Part shown: positions 1 to 10,670 of the stretch, piece after piece
How the letters are laid out: each line of letters opens with the position of its first letter
Numbering within the stretch: position 1 is the first letter of the stretch
DNA from: Neodiprion pinetum
Lineage: Eukaryota > Arthropoda > Insecta > Hymenoptera > Diprionidae
DNA length: 64,000 bases
Direction of reading: 5' to 3'
NCBI RefSeq assembly: GCF_021155775.2
Contig: NC_060234.1
Span: 5,275,783-5,339,782 of the forward strand
Notes under the pieces: model-generated
Database searches by the model: none
What the model saw: the letters and a program-made list of their open reading frames with translations, nothing else
Told to the model about the DNA's origin: nothing
Translations under genes and position numbers: made by a program

Positions 1-1114
1 GAATGAATTACGTTCAAAGCAGAGCTTTTACTCGGTATTGTAGTAATCTAGGAAATTCGGTAGGCGAATAAACCGAACGTAAATCGCCCGGAGAGCTTTC
101 GAATAATTTATTATCACCCGTAATCCAGTTCTATCAATTATAAACGGCAACTACAAACACTTGCCTGTTATCCTCTTGAATACTACTTACATAAGTGTTT
201 TATAATAAATTATTGCCCGATTTAGTAAGCGCGAAGTTCAATGAACTTTGAACCGTCAGGTGAAAAAGATTAAATCGCATCGCTCATCGCGACGATAATT
301 ATAAAATTATAATCGCAACGACCGAAGTACGAGCGATATCGAATCTGTGTAAATTTTTTTCAGATCGAATAGTGGGATGAAATTTTTTTTTTTTTTTTTT
401 TTATGCAAATAATTCGCGAAATTTGATTTGTTTTCCGGTCGGTCGAAACATTATTCACATATTTCAGACAATTCAACTGCTCAATATTCATTCTACAAAA
501 TATAAATTGTTGAGTATTCAACGAAATGCGTACAAGAACAAAAAAAAAAAACGTGCTGAAAATTACTAGAAATAGAAATATTTGTTTCATCAACTTGGCG
601 AAAAGTAGGTTTGTTTTTTTTTTTTTTTTTATTATTCTTATCAAATCTCGCAAATTAATAAAAATTACAATCGCATCGCTCGTGACAACGATGATTATAA
701 TTACAACAATGGAAAGTACCAACGATATCGAATCTGTGTAAATTTTTTTTCGGACGACCGAAAGAGTGGCAAATTTTTTTTTTTCAAATCTAAACGATAT
801 GAAAAAAATTTCTTTTCGAATCGTTCGAATCATTTTTCACTTATTTCAAAGAGTTAAACCACTCGGGAACAATCGTTTCACATGTAATAAATTGTAGAAC
901 AGTTAAGGAAACGTGCGTGCAAAAAAAAAAAAAAAAAAACCACATGCTGAAAAATACTAAAAATAAAAATATTTCATTCATCAACTTGGTGAAAGGTAGG
1001 TTTTACTTTTTTTTTTTTTTTTTTTATTCAAAGAAGGAAGAAAAAAACCAATTCTCGCAAAAACTAAAGCGATTTTAAGCACGTAATTTGAGTAACGATG
1101 GCGTGGAACAATAC
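1..1114 (-). other. Putative first coding intron (partial) of the minus-strand gene
   Basis: If the exon at 1115-1265 is real, this is the 5' part of the following intron, read leftwards out of the window. It opens with GTATTG on the minus strand. It is AT-rich, with long A/T runs and no frame that looks coding. Most of it (265-1035) is a diverged two-unit tandem duplication described separately. No matching splice acceptor was identified before the window edge. Confidence 0.45.
265..1035. repeat. Two-unit tandem duplication, period about 390 bp
   Basis: Two diverged direct copies lie head to tail. The block CGATATCGAATCTGTGTAAA occurs near 335 and again near 722. The block around GCTGAAAATTACTAGAAATA (about 555) recurs as GCTGAAAAATACTAAAAATA (about 946). 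TCATCAACTTGG followed by CGAAAAGTAGGTTT near 588 recurs with TGAAAGGTAGGTTT near 980. Poly-T and poly-A runs sit at equivalent places in both units. Order and spacing are conserved, so this is segmental duplication, not simple sequence. Confidence 0.8.
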
Positions 1115-1265
1115 CTATGGTGTAGGTGGCGCCGTCGATTTGAAAAGTTGCGCTTTTGCACTTCTTGAAGAGCCTGGGATGAGCCGGATGTTGAGGCGGC
1201 GGTGGCGGCGGTCCGCGAATAGATCCGGTCTTAGAAACGGATCGTCTAGGATTTTGATCACTCAT
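1115..1265 (-). CDS. Putative first coding exon, basic and proline-rich N-terminus, gene unidentified
   Basis: Read on the minus strand, an ATG at 1265-1263 in a CAAAATG context opens a frame of 50 codons plus one base. The frame ends at 1115 in front of an AG|GTATTG donor (GT at 1114-1113). The product begins MSDQNPRRSVSKTGSIRG, continues with six prolines (residues 19-24), then QHPAHPRLFKKCKSATFQ and IDGATYTI. The N-terminal part is basic, serine-rich and probably disordered; the last 15 or so residues look like the start of a folded segment. Reading past the donor gives IVPRHRYSN and then low-complexity lysine, so the conserved-looking part stops where the splice site is. The upstream frame is poly-lysine from a homopolymer, so this ATG is preferred. 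No signal peptide or membrane segment is visible. The family is not recognised. The remaining exons would lie left of the window. A conserved protein match or RNA reads would settle it; confidence is moderate because only one exon is visible. Confidence 0.6.
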
Positions 1266-2109
1266 TTTGTCGCCGAGTGGTGGTTTTTTTTTTTTTTTTT
1301 TTTTGTTTATTTGTTTATTATTTTTTTTTTTTTTAAACAACGTTCACTGTTTCTCTTCACATAATTCAAACTTGAAACGCTGATATTTGTTCAATCTGCG
1401 AATTGTGACGGTGAAATTTGGCAATTTTTCGGAATGCTTTTTTTGTTATTTTTTTTTTTTTTCAACAAATTTCGAATCGTACAACGAAATTGTTTGTCAA
1501 AATGATCGACGAAATTTGGCTACTGCGGTTCGCATTTCTATCGTAGTTAAGAATGTAATTAATCACACAGGCACGGAATGGAGCCGGAATGACGAAGTTA
1601 ATATTCTTGGATGGAATTAAAATATTTCTTGCTTGGTTAATAAAAGGGCGTCGACGAAAGATACAGAGAAAGAGAATTCCGCTGCTATTACGTCGATTTC
1701 GGGTCATTTTACTTTGTGCTTGAAAATTCTGCGCCAATTCAATTAGCGAAGTAATTGGCGAAATAATTAGAAAATAAGAAGAAGAGAAGATGAGAAATTT
1801 GTTTGTTTCAAATCGAAATTCAAGGGTTTGATACTCGGGATAGAAGAATAGTCGATTCTATTCAACAGTGAAATTCATTTCTTTCGACAGACGCAAAATA
1901 AAATAACATGGATAGTTGTTTTATTTTTATAAATTTGATTATTTTTCAATCAAGAAACTCTGAATATATATAATTGTAATGTCGAGAAACGTTTCAGCGT
2001 TTTAAAATATATTCTTCAAATAAAGGTCATAATTTTTTTCTTACTATACAAATCTTCATATTCTCTTTTCTATTTACGAGTATATTTTGAAAATTGATTG
2101 TTTTTTTTT
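1266..2109. other. Region upstream of the candidate start exon; no gene seen
   Basis: On the minus strand this would be the 5' leader and proximal upstream DNA. About 18 bases of mixed sequence precede the ATG and are themselves preceded by a long poly-A run (plus-strand T run at 1285-1304) and A/T tracts to about 1335. No good splice acceptor lies directly upstream, which fits a leader more than an internal exon. No TATA or initiator pair was convincing. The remainder is AT-rich unassigned sequence. Confidence 0.35.
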
Positions 2110-2116
2110 TTTTATC

Positions 2117-2450
2117 ATTCGTCGAAAATTCATCCATATTATAATTGAAAAGAAAAATTGATTATGCAACGTACGTTATCACTGAGTTGTAACAATAGAA
2201 TGAATTTAAAAAATCAAGTTTCATTGGAAAGAAAAAAAATGATTTTTTAGCCGTTAATCCGAAGCTTCTCGATTCAAAATACGATTCGTCGAAAGTTCAT
2301 GCGTCTTGAGAAAAAAAAAAAAAAAATGTATATAACTTTTTTTTATCACTGGGTCGTGATACTTGAATGAATTTTCGAAATCAAGTTTTAATGCAAATTC
2401 TTGAGATTCCAAGATCGAGAAGAAGACGAGATTTGAAAAATCGTGCAATG
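2117..2450. repeat. Two-unit tandem duplication, period about 167 bp
   Basis: ATTCGTCGAAAATTCAT at 2117 recurs as ATTCGTCGAAAGTTCAT at 2284. TATCACTGAGTTGTAACA recurs as TATCACTGGGTCGTGATA in the same relative place. GAATGAATTTAAAAAATCAA recurs as GAATGAATTTTCGAAATCAA. The copies differ mainly in the length of their A/T runs. Confidence 0.65.
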
Positions 2451-2493
2451 TTTACGTTAAAGTGAAAAAATTCACGCGGCAATGAATGTGCTA

Positions 2494-2721
2494 AAATAAA
2501 TTGACGTTAAAGCCTTGTTTAACTGAAAAAAAAAAGTAGAGTAAATCTCTCAGAAACTGATTTTCCCTTGAAATTACCAAAAAAAGGATCGACAATAGCG
2601 CAAAATGTTTACGCGTTCCTCGTTTTTCGTAATTCCAACAACATTCAAACAGTTTTTTTTAAACGATACCTGTCTTACTGAATTTCTCTAGTTACCCTAA
2701 CGAATGAAATTTTTCTCTGTG
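2494..2721 (+). mobile_element. Family A MITE, 3' half only
   Basis: Matches the 3' half of the Family A consensus seen at 22573-23001, 48902-49333 and 54682-55105. It starts at AATAAATTGACGTTAAAGCC, passes through GGATCGACAATAGCGCAAAA and CGTTTTTCGTAATTCCAACA, and ends at AAATTTTTCTCTGTG. The 5' half with its terminal repeat is missing. It abuts the palindromic element at 2725. Confidence 0.8.
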
Positions 2722-2724
2722 TAC

Positions 2725-3225
2725 AGGGGAAGGTGGGTACTTAAAACGGGGTACTTAAGGAAATACTAAAATTTTGTAAACGTAAATATGTTGAATTTTT
2801 TTTTTTTCAGTTGCAATCAACGTAAATAATGTCAATTTTTACTACTTCCGGTATGAAAAAAATTTTTATTTTTACATGAAAAATGGGGTAACCCTAAAAA
2901 GAGTAATTTTTTTTTTTCTTTCTTCAAGCAAATAAAATATGTGTAGTAATTACCTTTTAAATTAACGTTAGTAATAAAATTTACTCTCAACGTAATTTTT
3001 AAAAAGTTTTTTTTCTTGTCGTTTCCATTTCCTTTACGTGTATTTTTTCGCAAAAAGTATACAAATGTTTTTTTTTTTCTTTTAGCTTCTTAGTTTAAAA
3101 TGATGCTAGATGCTAGATGTTTTTTTTTTCTTTCAGCTTCTTAGTGTAAAATGATGCTAGATGTCATTTTTCACCATTTACGAAATTTTTAGGGTACCCC
3201 ATTTTGCCCCCCCCCCCCTTCCCCT
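2725..3225. mobile_element. Short-TIR element with AGGGGAAGG / CCTTCCCCT ends
   Basis: The left end reads AGGGGAAGGTGGGTACTTAA. The right end, reverse-complemented, begins AGGGGAAGGGGG and soon reaches AAAATGGGGTACCCTAAAAA. A related ATGGGGTAACCCTAAAAAG motif occurs inside at about 2883. The pattern of inverted G/C-rich ends around an AT-rich interior fits a non-autonomous DNA element. A clear target duplication is not visible. It starts immediately after a truncated Family A copy. Confidence 0.45.
3080..3165. repeat. Short tandem duplication inside the 2725-3225 element
   Basis: The block TTTTAGCTTCTTAGTTTAAA followed by ATGATGCTAGATG, near 3080, recurs near 3132 as TTTCAGCTTCTTAGTGTAAA followed by ATGATGCTAGATG. 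GATGCTA is also doubled at the junction. This looks like a small slippage or gap-repair duplication. Confidence 0.75.
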
Positions 3226-3363
3226 ATATATGCGTACAGGTACGTAATAAACATGAACACGTACATAGATTCGTCCGCATCTACCTACACGTCGTCCATA
3301 TATCGAGCTAAACACCGGAGGTCAACATCCAAATTCAATTCGCAATCTATGTGCACAGGTATG

Positions 3364-3396
<33 letters not shown>

Positions 3397-4052
3397 ACAT
3401 GTGTACATGCACGCATGTATACATAAGTATGTACCTATGCTGGTTCAATTGCGGCAACGACTAAAACACGCGTACATAGGTGATTATATAATGTACCCCT
3501 CGCTTACCGCGTCACGCGATCGCGAATCACACGTGGCATGTGGGAAAATTTCAGGGGAGAGGATTGAAATAAACGAGGACCCGGGGCGAGTTTGCCGGAA
3601 AATATCTATTTCGAGGGGGAAATTTTCAAGCCTCTTAGTCTCGTCGTTGTGTGACAATTAAATTCGCAATTTTACAAAGTGTGAAAAAAAAAAAAAGCAC
3701 GCGTGTTTTTGGCTTACAACTGTGACATTCGTTTCTTTTATACCCTTTCAAATTTTGTATCTGGCTTTATACGCGATGCGAAACGAAAAAAAAATAAAAT
3801 AAATAAAAAATAAAATATCACACGTCGAGAAAAATAATCTCGCATCTTATGCAATTTTTGTTTGCTGTCAAATTCAGGTTTCTTTTGTTACAATTAAATC
3901 GTGATTATCACTTGCGGATTTTAATGATGAAATTTATTTGCAAATCTGCACATTTGCGTGAATAGAATTCGGTTACTCGAATCAATTTACATTTCTTTCT
4001 TTTCTACCAGTCGATTGAATTCAATCATCAGATTCGTCGATATGAAAAAAAA

Positions 4053-4084
<32 letters not shown>

Positions 4085-5728
4085 TTCGATGTGCGTATGA
4101 TATATTTTCTTACAGACACGCCAATTTATTTTAATATATAATATAATCATTCGTTAGGTGGTGAAAATTTAAATTCAAACAAATATCAAAATCACTTTAC
4201 AGAACCATTGATTAACCGGATATTTCTTCTTTAACTTGACTGTACAAGTCGATCTGTGATTTAAAAAACCGTGTTTCTTTTTTTTTCAGCGCGTTAACTG
4301 AAAAAATCTCGTTCATCTCTCTTTTCCCCACAATGTGGGCAATTTTCGTCGTCTTCGCAGGATTAAAAAAATCTGTTTGACCCTCGTGATGACAGAATAA
4401 AAAGCTGAAGATGATTTAACGCTTTGTCACACTTAGAGATTTTCAAATTTTGTTCAACGAGTGTAATCGTGCGGTTGGGATAATTTCGGTTTTTATCGTC
4501 CCGTTTTTGTCCTTACTCCTGTCCGTGTTTGATGTCCGCACTTTTTTTTCCTCTACCTTCTCTTTTCATTTTGATACCGTCACGCGTGTCCTTGTTTCTC
4601 CCTTGCGTTTCTTTATTTTTAGCCGTCTAATCCAAGCTCGTCGCTATATCACAGGTATCAGGATATACCGAGTGTCCCGTTTTCGAAAACAAAGGAAACA
4701 CAAAATGAACCGTTACAGTGAGCAAATTAAAAAAAAAAAAAAAAAAAATTGTTAAATCAGTGCAACTCCGAGTACAAGAAATATTTCAAATTTATACTAT
4801 TCAATTTTCCGACTATATTTTTCAATTCCATTTTTCAAACGTTTTCACATGTTGGTTTATTTTTCAATTTTTTGTTTCGTTTTCTTTCTTTTTCCCTCTC
4901 TTTTTCTTCAGACTCGAAAAATGTAAAGACCGGCAAAAAGAAACATTTTTAAAATCTTCAGTTTTTCTTTTCAACTTGAATTTGTCATTTCTTTTTTTTT
5001 TTTGTTTCTCCTTCCGTTCACTTCGTCATTCTCCTAGTCGTAGTAAAAAAAATTTTTTATTTTGATTTTTTTTTTTTTTTTCGTTTTATTTAGTTCACTC
5101 TGTAAGTAAAATGACAAGGGATGAAACCTGACGAATTTTCCGACTTCTATTCCGCATTGATCGCCGTTTATACGGTACTAACTTCGTCCAGACACGCATC
5201 CTCTTGCATTATTTGTTACCGAAGACGATATATGGTATAAGATGAATGAGGTACGCGATGTGAATGTTTTATGTATAAATAACCTAGGGGTGAAAATAGA
5301 ATAATTTAACCTTGCTATTTTCGAAAACGACTTTAGCTTAACGTTAAATGATGTGTTAAAAAAGTAACAGGAATGAAAAAAAAAAACAAACACTTACGGA
5401 TACTAACAGATTCGCGTTGAAGAGATTTTAACAACGTAATTGATCTTTTGAATTTGAACAGATAAAACAATGGATATTATTGTAACAGAAATCAACGAAA
5501 AAGAAAGACCAAAGAGATTATCTTTTTAATCTTTATCGATCGTCTAGTTAGTTAAAATTTTCCTTTTAATCGGATAGTCATTTGTTTGTTTTGTTTCCCG
5601 GTATCAATTAAGTGAAAAAAAAAAAAAAAGGTTAATATCGTCAAACCTGCAATTTATACGAGAAGAATACAAAAAACAAAGCAGGCGTAAAAAAACTAAG
5701 AACAAACGAACAAAAAAAATTAAATATA

Positions 5729-5765
<37 letters not shown>

Positions 5766-7485
5766 TAATACAACGCGGAATGAGAAAAGTCAGATGTAAC
5801 GCGAAGCTCATAATTCGAGTCGTTGGAAAACGCGTTAAGTCACATCAAACGATCCCACGGTTTCTCTGCTTATGTACCTGTAATAAAACCGTCCATTCGT
5901 CTTTCTCGCAATGAACGTACAATTTTTAATTGCCTGCGTAGTGTACATTGGGAAAAGGTAATCAAGTTTCATCCCGTTATATACCGTTGTTTGCAGTATT
6001 AATTTTCTTATAATCGCATTGCCGTCAAAATTTATCTCGAATTTTTCTTTATTTCGTATTTATTTCCCCATATTTTTGTGTTTTGCAAGATTCGTTTTAC
6101 AATTTTCTAATCTTAGCTCCGCGCTTCTGGTTCGATAATTATGAGAAAAGAGTTGAAAGGAAAGGAAAGAAAGCCCAAACGAAAAAAAAAATAAAAAAAA
6201 TAAACCATACATCAATGAACTTTACACTCTTTATTAGTTGTTTGCAAAATAATATAATGTAATATATATTTGCAATGGTTTTTTCACTTTAAATCTGTAA
6301 ATTTAATTTAATTTAATCTCTCTCTCTCTCTCTTTCTTTCTCTTTCCCTTTCTTTTTTATATTCTACGACAAAAGTGAAGACGGATGAAAAAGGTCGAAA
6401 GCTTGAATGATTCCTAGTTTAGAAAAAATAGCGTTTAATCGATAATAACGAAAAACTGAACGGCATAAATTCGGTAACACAAAATCAAAAATTATATTAT
6501 CCAAGAGCGACAAGCTGAAAATTTGAGTAACGACTCGGATAACTGCAAAAAAAAAAAAATAACATCGACAAAATTAATCGAAATAGTGATAAAACAAGAA
6601 AAAAAAAAAACAAAAAGAACATCGAAAATTAAATGCCGAATTAACGTAATACGCGTTGGAGATAAAAAAGCCGACGTCTCTTAATTAAAATTTCAAACGA
6701 CGCGAGCTGCACTTTCAAACCGCATGCATTTTTATTTCGACAAAACTTTTTTCTTTATCGTCCTTTTTAATTTTTTTTTTTTTTCTCCCTACTATGCGAG
6801 TCGCGCTTAGAATCCTACCTAAGTATATATCTATGTATATACATTCCACGTTATGTACAGGAAAACCGTCTAATGAATTCCTTAAGTATAACTTAATTAA
6901 CCACTCTAACCCTAATTAATCAATTTCATATAACTTTTTATCCTTTTTTTTTTTTTTTCACTCCGTCGCACTCGCTGTTACACACCACTTGACTTTTTGC
7001 TTCGTTTTGCTTTCTAAAAAATTCTTGTCTCGTTGTGCAGGAAAAAGGAAAACAAAAAAAAAAAAAATAAATAAATCCCCTTCGAAGATGATATTCAGAA
7101 TTTGAAAAATTGAAAAACCAATTCGTACAATTTATTTGACTTCACTGTATAATTTATCTTCACATAATTGTGCACAATCTCTTTAGCACGATGTTTTTGA
7201 AAAATCTTCGGTAACTCGTAATTCTTTCAAAATAATTTTCACGCGATTTGATGCGGTTTTTTTTTTTTATATTTTCAATTTTGGGTTCAAATTCAACAGG
7301 GTGTTTGGATCGTCTCGATTTACAAGTGGTTCGGTATTTTCACTTATTTAATTCGCGTGAAAGAAGGAAAAACAAAAAAACAAAAAAAAAAAAAAAACAC
7401 ACGGAAAGGCCGAAAAAAAATTTCTTCGCGACTAGCTAAGCGCGATTTTCCCTTCGATATCTTTTTTTTTTTTTTTATTTCTTCT
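3226..7485. other. AT-rich unassigned stretch with microsatellites
   Basis: No convincing exon or transposon was seen. It holds (AT)n at 3370-3395 and 4057-4084, short ATA-type repeats near 5728-5770, CT-rich sequence near 6318-6350, and many A or T runs of 10-17 bases. The small open frames here are made by those runs (for example lysine or phenylalanine strings near 4718-5065). Moderately mixed sequence at about 3440-3660 is open but shows no donor or acceptor that would support an exon. Confidence 0.4.
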
Positions 7486-7735
7486 ATCACCGTAGTCCCG
7501 AGAACTCCGACACACACGTCCTCTCGATGCGAGTCTCTCCACGTGGTCTGTCAACCCCCGTGGCGTTTATCTGGGGTGTTTCTTCGCGTATTCTGCCTCG
7601 ATTTGACGCCTGCGCGACTCGCTCCGTCGATTCCAGACCGACTCTAAAACCGCGAACCAGAAGGGGAGGGTGGAAAACGGGGCAAAGGTGCAAAAGGGGT
7701 TGCGAAAAAAAAAAAAAATTGCCGGTCAATTTTAT
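7486..7735. other. CpG-rich mixed-sequence block, possible promoter or non-coding first exon
   Basis: Composition changes sharply from A/T homopolymer DNA to about 250 bp of GC- and CpG-rich complex sequence. Both strands carry short open frames, which GC-rich sequence produces by chance, and neither has a convincing ATG plus donor. It could be a 5' exon or promoter for a neighbouring gene, including the minus-strand gene near 1.1-1.3 kb, or a conserved regulatory element. This is inference from composition only. Confidence 0.25.
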
Positions 7736-7737
7736 CG

Positions 7738-7822
7738 AGAGAGAGAGAGAGAAGCAAAAAAAAAAAGTAGAAACGTATCGTTTTTTCTTTTTTATTTTCT
7801 CTCTCTCTCTCTCTCTCTCTTT
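7738..7822. repeat. Imperfect palindrome with (GA)n and (CT)n arms
   Basis: (GA)n at about 7738-7753 is followed by an A-run and the centre GAAACGTATCG, then a T-rich run and (CT)n at about 7798-7821. The two halves are reverse complements apart from small interruptions, so single-stranded DNA or RNA could fold into a hairpin. Confidence 0.7.
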
Positions 7823-10202
7823 CCATTTCACTATCTATATCTCTATCTCCGTGCCTGGGTCAGGAATTTGGCGATAATTGCCGCCACTCGTCACAGATAT
7901 CCAACAATTGACAGCTGGTATTAGTCCGTATTGACAGGACACTGATCGCGACCCTCCCCCTGCTACAGACGGTGACTAATTAACAAAATTCCCAATTTCG
8001 ACTCGACGGTTTTGCGATACCTATTCGAAAAACCGATACCGACAGAGACGAAGAGAGAGGACGGGAATGAAAAAATTGCGAGAGGTTAAAACGAACCAAA
8101 AGAATACAAAAAAAAAGAAATAGTTAAATAAAAATATCCGTTTGGCTAAGATAGTTGCGATTCTTCTTTTTGTTTAATCGTAGTTCATCCGGCGGGCATC
8201 GAATATACATCGGGAATTTGATAATATCGAGATTGTAAGAAATCTGTATTTTACAATCGCGAATCGTCTTCCATTTTGGAATTTGAGATTTTATTTAATT
8301 CAATCAAATTGCAACGCGTTCACCAAATTACTCGCCCAAAGTAATATTACCGACAACTTTAACGAGGGTGCAGAATTTATAGTTAAGCATCGGCAAAACA
8401 GATCAATCGAACAATTGAAAGTATCTGTGTGAAAAATCCAATGTTTCGTAGATGAGAAGATTTATTTTGAAAAAAAAAAAAAAAAAAAAATGGCGGTCAC
8501 AGCCTTTTTAATTCTCCTCGTCAAAATGCGAAACAAGAAAAAATCTGAATCAACGATAGACGGTTGTTAATAATTTTCAACGACGTCGATAAACCGATAA
8601 AGAGTAATTGTTCAGCTAGATAAGAAATTGATAGTGTTTAATGGAATACTGATCGATCGATTAATTGATAATACATGTTTCTTGCGAAGCGTCGACGATT
8701 CTTCGATTCGGTAACGGTAAGTATTCGCATTAACGGCTCGCCAAGTATGTGCTTCGAATTGTTTCGCTGTGAATTCAACGTTTCACATAACGAGGAAACT
8801 TATTATGAAGTACGTATCCGAGCCAAGATCCAACGCTAATTGGCAGACTTTGATCAGGCAGCTTTGTCTGAGCCGTTGTTCGAATCGAGGGCTCGAATAT
8901 CACCTGGAGGTTGCTCTACGATATCTCTCATCGAATTGAAACGTACAAAGAAAATTAATACTAATCCAAGGCAAGGAGTCAGCCGATAAATAAACTCGAC
9001 TAATCACGGAGAGATCGAAAATTTCATCCTGTTGAAATAGAATTTTAAATTGACCGTCGAAATTTTGCATCTAAAAACTTCGCGGTATTTTTTTTTTTAT
9101 TTAACCTTCCATTCTCCATGCAGCTTACGTATGAAAATCTTACATATAGCATTGTTCCTGTAAAATTGCGAATGTCAATTTTATACATGATCTAGAAAAG
9201 AAAAAATGTTAATATCACGTGGCATGAAAATAGAATGAAGAACGGTGTTTCAAAAGCAATTTAAAAATTGTACACGTCGAAATATCGACGCGATACGGGT
9301 AAAATATTGATTTCGAAGTCAAGAACTATGTCAGCAATTCCGAAAGAATCACAGGAGGGTATATGGAGGGATGTCGACGGTTTGAAAGTTTGAAATTAAG
9401 TTTCACAAGTTTCCCGGCTTTTCCGTAGGGAAAAGACTCTCGATCTAACCTAAAATTTTTCACCTACAAATATTACCTTCGATTCACAAAATCTTTCGCA
9501 AGAATTGGTTTCGATTTCCCTAATATTCCTAGTAAGTCAAGGTACAAGGTAAAAATATACAGCATTTCAGTATTTATATACGGATATTAGATTGTGTCAA
9601 AGAGTCGACTATTTTCTTTTTTTTTTTTCCGAAATTCAAGTTCAAAATAATTTATTTAAAGTAAAAAGGTATTTAAGGACCCTGAATAACTTTTGAAAGA
9701 GTAAATTTATCGTAAAATGATAAAAGAACTTTTTTGTAGAGCGTTGAATTCCCTACAAAAATACTCTCTGGTCTCATCATTACATTTATGCGTTGAACAG
9801 TTATAAAGTTGCAAAATATAATGAAAGAAAAAAAAAAAAATTCCATGGTTATTCAAATGGGAAATAAAAAATCGCGATAACGCACCTCGGAATATTGATA
9901 TCAAGAGCTCGAATTTGGATATCATTCTTTTTCCGTGATTTCAAACAATATATTCGTCTTGAATTTTGAAAATAAAAATGTTCGATCTTTTTCATACAGT
10001 TTATATATTTCTTTTGTATTTGTTTTAAGCATGCTCCATTAAATCGTACCAAAAAAAAACAAACAAAAAGACAAGACAACAAAGAAATGGTGAAAGAAAA
10101 GCCGTCGAGGCGGTGAGAAAGAGGCGGAAATCGGTTCTATTAAGCTCCGTACAATGCTATCCAGATTAAACCGTTTCACCAGCATTCTGATTGCTATTAA
10201 GT
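7823..10202. other. Unassigned intergenic or intronic DNA
   Basis: Mixed sequence continues to about 8060 and is then AT-rich. The block at about 8800-8950 is more complex and CpG-containing and might be a conserved non-coding element. A 14-codon ATG-to-GTAAGT segment at 8675-8716 was considered too short to call. A long A-run lies at about 8470-8490. No transposon was recognised. Confidence 0.35.
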
Positions 10203-10227
10203 AAGATTAGATTAGATTAGATTAGAT
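10203..10227. repeat. (GATTA)n microsatellite
   Basis: About five tandem copies of the pentamer GATTA are seen directly. Confidence 0.9.
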
Positions 10228-10670
10228 ACCGCTCGCATTATCTTTCCCGGCTACTACCGTGCTCAGAGCTACGTGACCGGGAAGTCAATCATTGCCTTAT
10301 ACACACAATAAGTGTATAATACGCACAGGCAGGTATATTAGTGTGCGCCTGTTCGTGTGTGTGCGTGTATTAAAGCTGCAGGCACACAGTTAACCCCTTC
10401 TTCAATCCCAGAGATGATTCTGTGGCCTCGAATATCTCCTAAGCGTAACAATATCGTCCCTTCAATCCAAACTGCAGCCCACGGGACGTCGGGAATTAGA
10501 AATAAAAGTCGTAAACCTGCGACGTCATGCTGATATCTAACCGCACGCTAGATGAATTTATACATCGACACAAAGGGCGCGATAAATCGCTCTCTGATAT
10601 CACCAGTGATAGACGTTAACTCGATTTTACATTCACTCATCCGTAGTTTTCAAATTGCAAATGATATAAA

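Noticed and set aside
4660..4700. ACCGAGTGTCCCG as an isolated end of the CAGGGTGTCC foldback family
   Set aside because: Only about ten bases resemble the end and no inverted partner was found.
4718..5065. 115-codon frame rich in lysine and phenylalanine
   Set aside because: Made from A and T homopolymers with no start context or splice signals.
8675..8716. 14-codon ATG segment ending at GTAAGT
   Set aside because: Too short; in AT-rich DNA of this length several such coincidences are expected, and surrounding sequence is not exon-like.
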